Notes under the pieces: model-generated
Told to the model about the DNA's origin: nothing
Database searches by the model: none
Seen by the model: only the letters and a program-made list of their open reading frames with translations
Source: Hysterium pulicare CBS 123377
Taxonomy: Eukaryota > Ascomycota > Dothideomycetes > Hysteriales > Hysteriaceae
Direction: 5' to 3'
DNA: 64,000 nt
Assembly: GCA_000467715.1 (NCBI GenBank)
Contig: AJFK01000053.1
Location: forward strand, 1 to 64,000
Translations under genes and position numbers: made by a program
In this document: positions 21,970 through 32,319 of the stretch, piece after piece
How the letters are laid out: every line of letters starts with the position of its first letter
Numbering within the stretch: position 1 is the first letter of the stretch

Positions 21970-22798
21970 GGTGAATGAAGCAACGAGTGTGGTTTATGTT
22001 GTCCACTGTTGACCAAACAATGAGCCAAGAATTTGCGAGGAAACGATGGGCGCGGCATTTTGTCCTGGAAGAATGAACGGGAGATCGACAAAATGACCCA
22101 TGTTTAGCAATTAATGGTAGATGAGTTTATTAAAACCTCCGAAATCAAGCGGTACACAATCTGCTGTTACAATATAACCAGGAACGCTAATGGGGATCTT
22201 TAAAGCGATCGTAACAAGGCATGTTCATTGTTAAGTCGAGATATTCAGAATAAAGAGTCAATTGAGGTTTCCTGCTCTTTGGAAGTCGCTGAAACCGAGG
22301 TCTGTTGTAGAATATGGTGCATCCCGGGGTAGCGAATCTTTACGTAGGCGCTGTGTTTCAAGCTTTTCAGCCGCCACGGGAATTTCCAATCGTGGATCCA
22401 CCAACAATAGTGGCAGGTATAGAGATAGCCGAATATTTTGATCTTAACCTTGGCGCACGTGAATGGCTGGATTAGATTGTTGATTAGTATGATACTCTAT
22501 ATCTTGTCCGCGTCATTAATCATGATTAGCCTAGGCCCCTGCTACCAGGATAAGAATAGGCTGGAGTCTTAAAGGCTCAGTCCTAACAGATCAGACCGAA
22601 CTTATAGGGTATCACTCACTATGAATGATAGAAGAGCATAAAGGCTCAGAGCTGGGTCTTGGTGCTGCGTGAGAGAGAGGATCCTTTTAGTAGCATACAT
22701 TATAATTGTTGCGGCAATGGCATACAGAAACTAAATATTGGGTTATTTTGACGATATGGTGATTATTGTTCGAGATTTATTTGCCTCGAATTTGTACT
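21970..22798. other. Intergenic
   Basis: This is the promoter side of the GH114 gene and the 3' flank of the monooxygenase gene. No open frame with protein character, no repeat and no RNA are recognised. Confidence 0.35.
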
Positions 22799-24505
22799 TT
22801 ACGACGTACCATTCTGCCTGTGAACGTCCCACGTCTTCATCGCTTCCCCAACACAATCCCAGCCCAAAATTGCCTTCTGGTATCTAACATCAATCCAAAT
22901 AAACCTTTCCGTTTCTCCATCAGGTTTCTCCATCCAGTTTGCTGCCCTCAAAATGCTGTCCCTCTCTTCCTGCTCCGGTCCATCCGCAAGGTGGTACAAG
23001 TGTTGATTGGAAATGGCGCCAAGTCCCATCGTCGTTGTACGTGTTTTCTGTAGAGACTCGTAGAGTTTCAAAGTGGCTGAAATGGTAGGGCGTGGAGTTG
23101 ATGAAGACGACTGGGAGATGGATTTTTGGTATTGGCCGAGTAGAGTGGCGAGAACCGCTCCATCTTCCACTGCCATGGCAGCACCTTGGGCTTGGTAGGG
23201 AAGAGAAGGATGACAAGCATCACCGAGAAGGGCAACATGATTCTGGAGATTAGTCAGCGTTCGGAAATGACAGTATTACCATCAAGCTAACATTGGTCCA
23301 GGAGGCTAGTTCGTGATGATGGCACATTTTCCATTTCAGGACCGTAGAGAATGCAGAGAGGATCTTTGAAAGTCTACGTTCAATAATCAGTTGACGAGCC
23401 CCAAGAAGAGCGAAAGAAACTCGCAAAGCGGTTCAAGAAATTCATCACTTATTACTTACACTGCATCCCAACCAGAAAAGACCCTTTTCATTTCCTCCAG
23501 GTCACCATCCGCAGTTCTCACATCCGGTGGTAGATCATCCGGTCTTGTCATTACTAGATTGAACTCTTTTCCACACCTTACTGGATAAAATACCGCATGG
23601 CTTTCTGGCCCGATCCACATGGTAACGAGGCTCTGATCACAAAGCTCATCCACAGCAGAGTCATTGAGCGCTTGGAGAGAAGCACGGGAGAAAGTACCTC
23701 GGTATGCTAGATCGCCGGTTTCTTGAGGTGGCGAAGGATGGCCTAATAGTTGGGAGCGGAGGGTTGACCAAAGGCCTGGGAATCGCGTTAGAGACTTATT
23801 TGGGAAAACATAGAAGGATCTGAATCACCATCAGCGCCTATGATAACGTCTCCTGATATAACTTCACCGTTGCTTAAGATTACTTCTGTACGGTCGAAGT
23901 TTGTCTCTTTGGCCTCGGCTCCAAGCCTTATTTCGGCGCCGAGTCGTTGCGCTTCTTCGATTAGGATGCGTTGATAATCTGCTCGATGGATGACACTTTG
24001 AGTAGAAATTTGAATCAGCCAAGAACGGTTCTTGCCAATCCCTAGAGCATTGCAACGCCTGGAAAACAAATTTATAGGATGCAACGAGAGAGCGAATCAC
24101 CCACAGCCAGGGCCATTTTTTGTTCATATGTTCTCCAACACTCCTCTCGCACAACAGCTCCCCATCTTTCCACCTCCTCAACTGGGTTCCCGTCGAGATA
24201 ACTGAGTATTCTTTCAATTTATCAAGAAGTCCGAATAGTTCCCATACGCGTGATGCGTTAGGTGGGATCTGGATTCCCGCTCCTACCTTTAGATTGTTAG
24301 AGATATTCAATACTGATCTTGTTGTTAAGGTGGTCATATTCAACATAGGAAGATTTGAAAGAAGTAGATACGAGTCACTCACCGGAGTTATCCTCTCCGC
24401 CCTCTCCAGAACTAGCACTTCAAGGCTCTGATGTCGACTTACGATAGCACAAGCCAACCCGCCAATACCTGCCCCTACAATAACTACTTTCATTGGGCGC
24501 GTCAT
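22799..24505 (-). CDS. FAD-dependent monooxygenase, salicylate hydroxylase type
   Basis: Six minus-strand exons (24505-24383, 24286-24105, 23995-23829, 23775-23460, 23373-23292, 23242-22799) give 437 aa with an intact frame. The start is 'MTRPMKVVIVGAGIGGLACA', containing the GxGxxG FAD fingerprint, then 'LVLERAERITP' (ribose-binding Glu), 'VGAGIQIPPNASRVW', 'IHRADYQRIL', the 'VIIGADG' strand and 'NHVALLGDACHPSLPYQAQG' (the GD motif). These group A flavin monooxygenases use NAD(P)H and O2 to hydroxylate aromatic rings, often with decarboxylation. The exon 2 donor is GTGGGT. The neighbouring MFS carrier at 24843 lies on the same strand 337 bp upstream, consistent with uptake plus catabolism or tailoring of an aromatic acid. 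Confidence 0.9.
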
Positions 24506-24842
24506 CTCGGGGTGTATTTTGACAGTCAAAATAGAATCTTTGAAGCGAGAACTTGACTTTTTTCTAGAGGTGAGGAGGGAACATCGGTTGGCGGCACGTT
24601 GCATGCGGCGCAGGTTAGAGGAGATTGGTCGACTGCTACAAGGGTTAAGATCCTTTGAAACCGGGTTCGGCAGATGCATTGGGGGTCTGGAGTCCCGCTA
24701 CGGGATGATTCTGCTATTACGGGCTGTAAATAGTTTGAAGCCAGGACACTTCAATTGCGCTTTCCTTATTGGTTCAAATTGCTATATCCAAAGGACTCAG
24801 GAAAATCCTCTTGGTCATCATCCAGCTACATTGGTTAATTCC
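24506..24842. other. Intergenic between MFS and monooxygenase genes
   Basis: This is the promoter of the monooxygenase and 3' flank of the transporter. Open frames here are short and mostly Arg/Leu-rich chance frames. Nothing else is seen. Confidence 0.35.
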
Positions 24843-26471
24843 TTATAAGGAGTATCTGAAATCGGGATGTTTCTCTCCCAGATACTCCACGACGCCCTCG
24901 TCGAGCACATCCGTTAACTCCATTCTCCTCTCGTTCCTTCTCTTATTCCCAATCCGGAGTCCTCCATACATGACAGTCGCTGCCGCCATACCCATACAAC
25001 ACAAGGCCAAACCTGTACTGAAACCAGTATGAAAACGTGGTTCTTCACTTTTGAGAAAGACATTGGTGCCAATGAAGGAACCAGCATTGCCGAAACATAC
25101 GATAGCCCCCAACGCGATGGTTCGCTTGTATCCCTTGCCAACATTGATTGCGATCCACACCACTGAGAGAGGCATGACGAGATAAGCTCCTGCCGTCATG
25201 AAGAACAGGCCCATGTATCGAACGCCAGGCGCATGGGGTTGGGCGAGCTCAACGCTTGTACCAATTATCATCGAACCGAAGCCGACCATGCAAAATAGGT
25301 AACGTTGACGGAGACGTTCACTAGCATATGCGCATGAGATGGAGAACACTGCTGCCACAATATATACTGGAATTGTGTGGACCTGCGCCTGGGTAGCCGT
25401 GTATCCAATACCCCGGAGGATGGTAGGCTGGAAGCTCGTGATGGAGTTTGCATTCTCTGCGGCGCCTAGATAGATGAGTGTACTGCCTTAGTTAGTCTCC
25501 GCTCAGATTACATATGATATGAATTCGTACGCTGCCCAGATCTTCCAGTCCTTCAAGTACTCGTAAATTTGTTTCGGAGGAAGATTGTCATGACGAACGG
25601 CACCGCCGTCATCCTTGAGTCGTGCTAGAAGAAGACGTTTCTCATCTGGGTTGAGAAACCTGCAGTCTTCGGGAAACGGAACAATGAAGAAAAATGTCAC
25701 AAGGCTGACGGATATGGTAATGACTCCTTCAAGAATGAAAATCCTGTATAAACGTCAGATTCAACCAGAAAATGAGGATGCTGTAAAGCTGACCATCTCC
25801 AGGCAGAGTAGCCAGCTGTTCCATTCATTTTCGCAATCAGTGACGATAGAAACCCATTGAAGGCTCCGGCGCAAATACCAGCGCTAAAGAAGACGACGTA
25901 ACGCCTCAAGAACTCATTCTTCTTGTAGTAGGAGCCGATAAGGTAGGCTGCGCCAGGTACATAAGCCGCCTCCGCCATGCCTTCTAGAATGCGACATACG
26001 ACGAGGCCTGCAAAGGATTTGGTCACACCACAGCCAATGACCGTAATGCCTAGATCAGTTTTCAAATTAATCATTATTCTCCACGCGATCTCTTCTCATC
26101 GGATGCTTACCCCAGCAAAACATCATGACAGCAAGAGACTTGGGCCCGGTTTCCTTAAACATAATGCTCAAGGGGACTCCCGCGACAAGATATCCGATAT
26201 TGAAGACGAATACTGCAATGTTGTATCTCTGTCCTTCTAGGTTCAGCTCCTTTTCCATTCCCTGAATTTTGGCATTTCCGATATTGCTTCGATCGACGAA
26301 GCACACGAGGTAGAGAAGCCAGAGGACAGGAAGAACTCTCAGGTCGAGCTTTCTCAGAAGTCGGCCTTCAGCAGCGCTATCGAAGGGAGGCTGAGGAATT
26401 TGCTGGGCGGAAGGCGATACAGAACCACTGGTCACCTCGGCATCTTTCTCAAAGGTATTCATGTCGCCCAT
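24843..26471 (-). CDS. MFS transporter, anion:cation symporter (DAL5/TNA1-like)
   Basis: Exons 26471-26111, 26049-25794, 25743-25531 and 25482-24843 give 489 aa. An N-terminal cytosolic region is followed by 'LRVLPVLWLLYLVCFVDRSN', the helix-1 signature of the allantoate/nicotinate permease family. About 12 helices follow, with 'RILEGMAEAAYVPGAAYLIG' and 'NEFLRRYVVFFSAGICAGAF' in helices 4-5 and 'AAENANSITSFQP' after the central loop. Members import small organic anions with protons. The gene is in tandem with the flavin monooxygenase. The second intron has an unusual GTCAGC donor, as does the gene at 5289. Substrate unknown. Confidence 0.9.
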
Positions 26472-27608
26472 CGCACGAGGAGGCTCCCAGACTCAAGGGA
26501 AAGATGGTTGTGCAGGAAGCGCAACGAGAGCCTGCATAAGACCAGAGAATGGGAATAGCGAAATGGATAGCACTTTGTAGCCGCGTTGGAATTGACCTTG
26601 GCTCGCCATATTTAGAAGCGAACGGCTGATGATTGCCTAGATTGTAACTTGATGCATATAAGAACGGTGAACGCTGGAGTGAAAGCTTTAGCCAGATTTA
26701 AGAACACGACGAAGGATTGCGCAGGCCCTCTGGAGTTGGACGGTCTGGGGTATGCAGAAGACTAGGTGAGACGAAAGAACAACGGACAAACTTCTCGATT
26801 GGTTTTTAAAAATGTGCCAAGGGACTAGGAGAGGATGAAGAGCGAGTAAAGGCTAGCAAAAGGAGTGCCTTCCCAGTAAAATGCGTATGCCTGCAGAATT
26901 CGGCAGTGTAGATTGCGGCACAGCACACAGCTGGTCAGCGAGCGGGGGAGAATGTTCTTCAAGAGCGGCGTAGGCTGAACGTCAGCAGTTACTCTTGCAG
27001 GCACGAGTATTAAAGCGCGCATTACGGAGAAGCTTTTCAACCATGGCGACTGCGGGATGAAGGCCATGAGACGTGACGAAGCTTATCATCTCGTTTCCCA
27101 CGCTCCTACCGGGCTTGCGTACGTGGATTAAAGTTTAGCCAGTAGGATATGGTGCCGCAAGCCCTCCAGGGCGGTCCGTGACTGACTCCCGTACTCCCGC
27201 ATCCGTTGCCTTGGGTCGGATGGCGGGCTTCCATGGCAAGTGCCGCGGATTCCCCCAATCCGATTGGCTGCAGATCGAATGGAGAGTTTGTGGTGGCTTC
27301 CTGCTAGAATCACGCCGCGTCGAGCAGGCAAGCAGAAATGTAAGCTTGAGAGGCCTGTGCGTGGTCTGCACCTTTCAGAACTCCCTCTGTTTCGACCAGG
27401 ATTCTGTTCTCCGTTCTTGTTATTCGAACTTCCGTTCATGGTCGCAGGTACGCATAATGCGACCAACACCATCTATCAGAGAATTGGGAGCGATCTGAGA
27501 GCCAGCAGACGTATGTACAAAGTCAGCTCTACTGCCTCTGTCCGAAAGTCCGACTCAATCCATCCTGTCCCAATTCTCCAGATCCCCCAAACTCTCTCCG
27601 CTCCCGTC
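26472..27608. promoter_or_regulatory. Divergent intergenic region (MFS / PTH11-like)
   Basis: The minus-strand MFS gene and the plus-strand PTH11-like gene diverge from this 1.1-kb region, so it can serve both promoters. Open frames at 27128-27472 and 27178-27498 overlap on both strands and have no family. No operator sequence is identified. Confidence 0.45.
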
Positions 27609-28991
27609 ATGAGTTTTGAACCCTACCCAGGGCAGCAGAGATACTTGAGAGACGTCCCAATCGCGTTGACCACGATCGCTGGAATACTGGTTACAGTCCG
27701 CCTGGCAACAACATGGAGACATCGAGGATGGTTTGGTGTGGAAGATGGATTCGTGGTGGCTGCGATTGTATGACGTTGCCTTCAAGGCCAAGAAGATCTT
27801 TCAGTGCTAATTGTCTCAAGTTGTGTCTCATCGTGTTTGCGGTCATCGAAACTCAGAGTAAGCATCTTGTCATTGTTGAACCAGTGGTCATTGGAGAAGA
27901 AGCTCACACAAACTGCTCTGTACAGGTGTCCGATATGGCTTTGGCAAACACGTAGTGGACATCGAGAGCACGGGCGGGAACCTCATTTTAGCATTGAAAG
28001 TTCGATTCGCCTCTCTCCATCCAGGATCTGAGCTTGTACTGATTTCGCCGTCAGTATTATTATCTCTCACAAATCGTCTACAAGACCAATATCACATTAA
28101 ACAAACTCGCCTTTCTCTCCCTCTATCTCCGCGTGTTTCCACTGCCTACTTTTCGAAAAATATGCCTTGCCCTCATTGCCATCATTTCGGCCTCTGGGAT
28201 TGCTTTCGTCGTGCTGACCATTTTTCAATGCACCCCAGTTGAAAAGGCTTGGCTGAAGAGCGAGGTTTCAGGCCATTGTGTCAGTCTGCCATGGTTTAGG
28301 TATGTCGACAGGCCGCTCTCCTATTGTGGTGGTCTTACGATCTAACTTGGCCAGGTGGACCTTCTCATCATTCAACCTCTTCACAGACCTAGTCGTGTTC
28401 ACACTCCCCCTACCTGTAATATCTCGCCTCCAAATGTCTATCAGCAAAAAGATCGGTCTCTGTATTATCTTCGCCATTGGCTTCTTTATCTGTCTCACCA
28501 CCGCTCTCCGCATGAAAACGGTAGTCCGGGCCGCACACGCCAAAGAGCAAACGTGGGATTCAGCTCCTGCAAATCTCTGGTCCTTTATCGAGACCGCCGT
28601 GGGCGTCATCTGTGCGTGCTTTATTAGCCTACGCAAAACCTTTTCCGCATGTTGGCCGGATTGGCTGAAGACTAGCAAGAAGAACTCGGGTTATCATTAT
28701 GGAGAGCGGGAACGGCCTACGGAGTCGAGGAAAATAGGACCAAAGCTGGGTAGCCGTAAGTTTGTGGATGCAGCCGGGGCTGAGTATGGGTTGGATTCTG
28801 TAAAGTCATTCCAGATGCAGACCGGTACAACGCACGATCCGGAGGGGAAGTTGTTGGGGCAGAGTACCGTGAGTGTCATCAGTAGGGACCGTGAGGGAAC
28901 TCAGACGAGGAGTGAGAGCCAGGAGAGAATTTTAGGTGAGAAGCCTCTTGGTATCACTGTTAAGAGAGAGATATGTGTCCGGAGAGAGTAG
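27609..28991 (+). CDS. PTH11-like 7-TM rhodopsin-domain membrane protein 1
   Basis: Exons 27609-27767, 27821-27857, 27926-27999, 28055-28299 and 28355-28991 give 383 aa, including a 37-nt micro-exon. The fungal rhodopsin-domain/PTH11-like plan is clear: 'AGILVTVRLATTWRH', 'RYGFGKHVVDIE', 'YLSQIVYKTNITLNKLAFLS', 'LTIFQCTPVEKAWLK', 'SSFNLFTDLVVFTLPLPVI', and a long charged C-terminal tail. These are seven-helix plasma-membrane proteins; some act as GPCR-like sensors of surfaces or hosts. It lies between the transporter and P450 genes, where it could sense a metabolite, but that is inference. Confidence 0.87.
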
Positions 28992-29472
28992 GGACATAAT
29001 GTTGCACTTAGACTCTTACTAGTGGTGGGGTAAAAATGATGTCTTGCTACGCTGGTTCGAAATACTTGCAAGTTTGATCTTGGATTTCTCTCTAAGGAAA
29101 TATGACTCAGAGAGTGATCTCAATCAAGCTCGGTCAGCCTTGGGTAAATACTCGATATGCCTGTTGTCTGAGCCCGTCCATGGTGTCCTTTCATCATCAG
29201 ACAAAGCTCGAAGCAGCGCAATGCAGTGATATCCCTCGAACAACGTGTGGGCAGCTTCTCAAGTCTCGCGGCCAAACTCAGTATTTCATGGAGCGAGTTG
29301 AAAGTCGTCGCCTCGGTCCTCGGGCCACAATGCAATCACAATGAGACAATCAATGGTCAAAGCAACGATGAATTCGAATTGTTGGGCAACTACCCCAACG
29401 CTTCTCTCCCCCGCCTCTCGTGATGTTGAAGGTGGTGGTATCAATGAAGAAGCGTGTTGGAGAGTGTCGAAA
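28992..29472. other. Intergenic
   Basis: This is the 3' flank of the PTH11-like gene up to the inverted-repeat element. Short open frames exist on both strands with no protein character. Nothing else is seen. Confidence 0.35.
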
Positions 29473-29886
29473 GAAGAAGAGCTTGATAAAGCTCAACCAC
29501 GCGCAAGTAATGATTATATTTAAAGCTCTCATTCGTGGTAGATTTCATTGAATAATGTAACGGTGTTGCTTTGATTTTGCGTTGAGTTCTCGTTAGTAGT
29601 TTTGAACGAGCAGGAAGATCGATCGAAGAGCAGCGCATTTTACTTGCACTCGGTGCACGTTGAGTCAACGCGTTGACTCAAAGACTTAGTGATTATGTTC
29701 GACTTATTAACTCTTTTTGTCATTAATAGTAATAATATAATACTAGAACTAAAAAAATTAAACTAATAAAAACTTAATATAAAATTAAAGTAATACTATT
29801 ATATTATTTAGTAAAGTTAATTATAAATAAGAGCCTTAGATATAATTACTACTTACACGTGGTTGAGCTTTATTAAACTCTTCTTC
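29473..29886. mobile_element. Small AT-rich element with about 60-bp inverted terminal repeats, RIP-like
   Basis: The left end (from 29473, 'gaagaagagcttgataaagc') and the right end (to 29886, read on the other strand as 'gaagaagagtttaataaagc') are inverted repeats over about 60 bp. Every mismatch I see between the arms is a C/T or G/A transition. The core, especially 29690-29840, is extremely AT-rich. There is no coding frame, so this is a MITE-like nonautonomous DNA element, or paired transposon ends, altered by RIP-like mutation. I find no clear target-site duplication. A third copy of the end lies at 47385-47479. The right arm ends inside the stop codon of the P450 gene. Confidence 0.65.
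29660..29681. repeat. Perfect 22-bp palindrome
   Basis: Bases 29660-29681 form an uninterrupted palindrome whose half is 'ttgagtcaacg'. It lies inside the inverted-repeat element, just before the AT-rich core. It could bind a dimeric protein or form a cruciform; no function is known. Confidence 0.8.
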
Positions 29887-32036
29887 ACTTACTCCTTGGT
29901 TCGAATACACAGAGCACCAAACCTGGCTGCGCCGTAACTTGGTCTTTCATATCGCGCCACATAAGCTCGGGATCATATTCCGGCGCAAATCGGACATTGT
30001 AATGCCTAAGCAGGGAAGCAATTACGAGACGCAACTCGGCATATGCAAGGACTTTACCGACGCATTGGCGACCACCTTGAAAGCCATGATATGTGAGTAT
30101 TGTATTATTAAAGAGGATGGAAAATTGGACATGATCGGACAGGAAGAGAGGTGCTTACCGAAAGAGAAAGGGCCAAAGGCGCGTTTATCGCGCACGAGCT
30201 CAGGGCTTGAATACCATCGTTCAGGGATAAAATCATTAGGGTACTGGAATGCGGCATCCACTTCACATTTCGATTAGCCATACATTCCAAGAAAACACCA
30301 TTCTTTTAGATGCTCCTTGAAATACGTACTTCTATGAATAACATATTTTGGAGCGGTAACTTTCGTTCCAGGTGGAATCAAGATATCGTCTACCAACAAA
30401 CCATCAGGGCCAGTGATGCGTCCGCCACCGGTCATGGCTGGTGGAACCAACCGCAGAACCTCATTTATGACCCCGTTAAGATGCGGAAGGTGGGCGAGGG
30501 CATTGGCGTCTGAGAGGTCAACCGCTTCGATTTCGGCTTGAACTTTAGCGGCGTGCTCGGGGTATTTCGAAAAGTACCACCATGTGGCAATGAGAGAGGC
30601 GCGAGTTGTATCACTAATGGTGTGGAGGGAATTCGTTAGTCATACTACCATACACTTCGTTCGAACAGACTCTAAAAGTGAGAAGGGAGTAGGAGTGTGA
30701 AAAAGCGACGTGTCGTGGAAACAGGTTCACTCCATACCGGTCAAATCTCTCAGAATGAACTTGAAATGTAAACGGAGAAGCCGAGAAAAGATAATTGAAC
30801 CCACCTTCCAGCTACGATGGCTGAGACAGCCGTCCCACTCAAGAGGCGTTTTCGGTTTTCCAGACTTCGTACGCCCTCCAACGAATAATATTCGTCGATG
30901 AACCACGACGCCATATCAAGTTTCCCCTCTTCTTCGCGCTAATAGTATTGTCAGTCAGCGCAATTATAACGTCGGTTCAATCCATGCCTGTGAGCTTTAC
31001 TAACCTGCATTCTCCTTGCCATATGTTCTTCGCAAAATGAGACCATCTTCATCCAATCCCTAACTTTTCCAAAAAAGGGCAAGAAGGAGAAGGCCGCTTG
31101 AGCAATCCAGACAGCGTCGCTGATAGGTCCCAAGAGCGCAAGTGCACGCTTCTGATGGATGATGGCATCTCTGGTCATACGGTCTGTCATCATTCTGAAA
31201 TCCTCGCCGAAGACCACTTCACCCATTGCGTCAAAGGAGAACCAGGACATGACATCGTTTATGTTGACTGGCTGAGAACCGAAAGATTCGACACAGCGTC
31301 GAAGTGCCTGAGCTTGCTCGGCGATCCGTGGCCGGAACTCGTTCATTGCTGCGTAACATCAGTTATTTGAGAAACTCCACATTGATGTGTGGGGTAGTGA
31401 CAGAATGTTTGACTTACATTTGCTAGATAGCGATTGCGTCCATACTTGGCGTCGGTCCTTGTGATCTTGCTCATCGCGAGTGAAGATGGCTGAGGTACGC
31501 GGCCTCAGCACGTCATACCATACATCCTTATCGTTTGTGTTCTTTGCTCCGTCCAACAACTCAATAGCTACTGGATGGAAGATTGTGATCTCATTTGGAC
31601 CTGAGCCACAGTCAGCGTTTTTGTTTGGATCCAAACCATGCCGAGAAGTTTCACCAGTCCGCACAAATGTCCCGTATTTCTCATACAGCTTTTGCATGAG
31701 TAGGTAGTTTGTTGAGCGACGTGCACTGTATACGTGCCAAAGCTTGCTAACAGCAGCTAAGTTTGGCCCGGGAAAATGCGAGAGTCGATGGAAGAAGAAT
31801 CGGTAACTCGATATGCTGGTAAATAGAGACAACAAGTAGTACGTAGATATGACTGCTAGCGATAGACTGGCTTGCTGGAAGCTACCGCTGGATGTATTGA
31901 GGAAGTAAAGAATGGTACAGGCAAGCACTAGGTGAGCGGATAGAATCCTCGGCACACTGAGATGCCATTCCCCATGAATGAAGAAGCCATGGTGAGCAAC
32001 GATGCCAGCAATCGCAGCGAGTAGAAGGTCAATCAT
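29885..32036 (-). CDS. Cytochrome P450 monooxygenase 1
   Basis: Seven exons (32036-31655, 31600-31418, 31348-31005, 30938-30805, 30613-30330, 30260-30159, 30075-29885) give 539 aa. Several N-terminal hydrophobic helices precede the proline hinge 'LSHFPGPNLAAVSKLWHVYS'. The I-helix is 'AIVAGSDTTRAS'. The K-helix region is 'INEVLRLVPPAMTGG', then 'FIPERWYSSPEL' and the heme loop 'FGPFSFGGRQCVGK' with the Cys ligand, split by an intron. It should be an ER-anchored monooxygenase using a P450 reductase. The first intron (54 nt) is a multiple of three with no stop, so a read-through form is possible. The last codons abut an inverted-repeat element. It lies in the oxidative cluster near the UbiA gene. 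Confidence 0.9.
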
Positions 32037-32319
32037 GATTCAGAGTTTTGGGTTGAATAATGATGTTAGTGAACTGGCATGCATGTCTTAGACGTTGGTC
32101 AATGGTCTATGATGTTTAGCCATACACACCAGCGTTAATCAACCGTCCCGGTCGCTTGTAGCCTGCTCCTGCATGTAATAAGGAACATGGAGACTAAATT
32201 CAACCTAAACCATCTCGGTATTATTAAGAGAAGGGCCCAAATACTGAGGATTCTGCACAGCCTCGTGTTTTTGATTTGATAAATTAAGCGAAGCACAGAG
32301 CAACAGTCCTGGAAGGACG

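Noticed and set aside
27128-27498. Overlapping frames on both strands between MFS and PTH11-like genes
   Set aside because: Arg/Ser-rich chance frames with no family; most likely promoter sequence.
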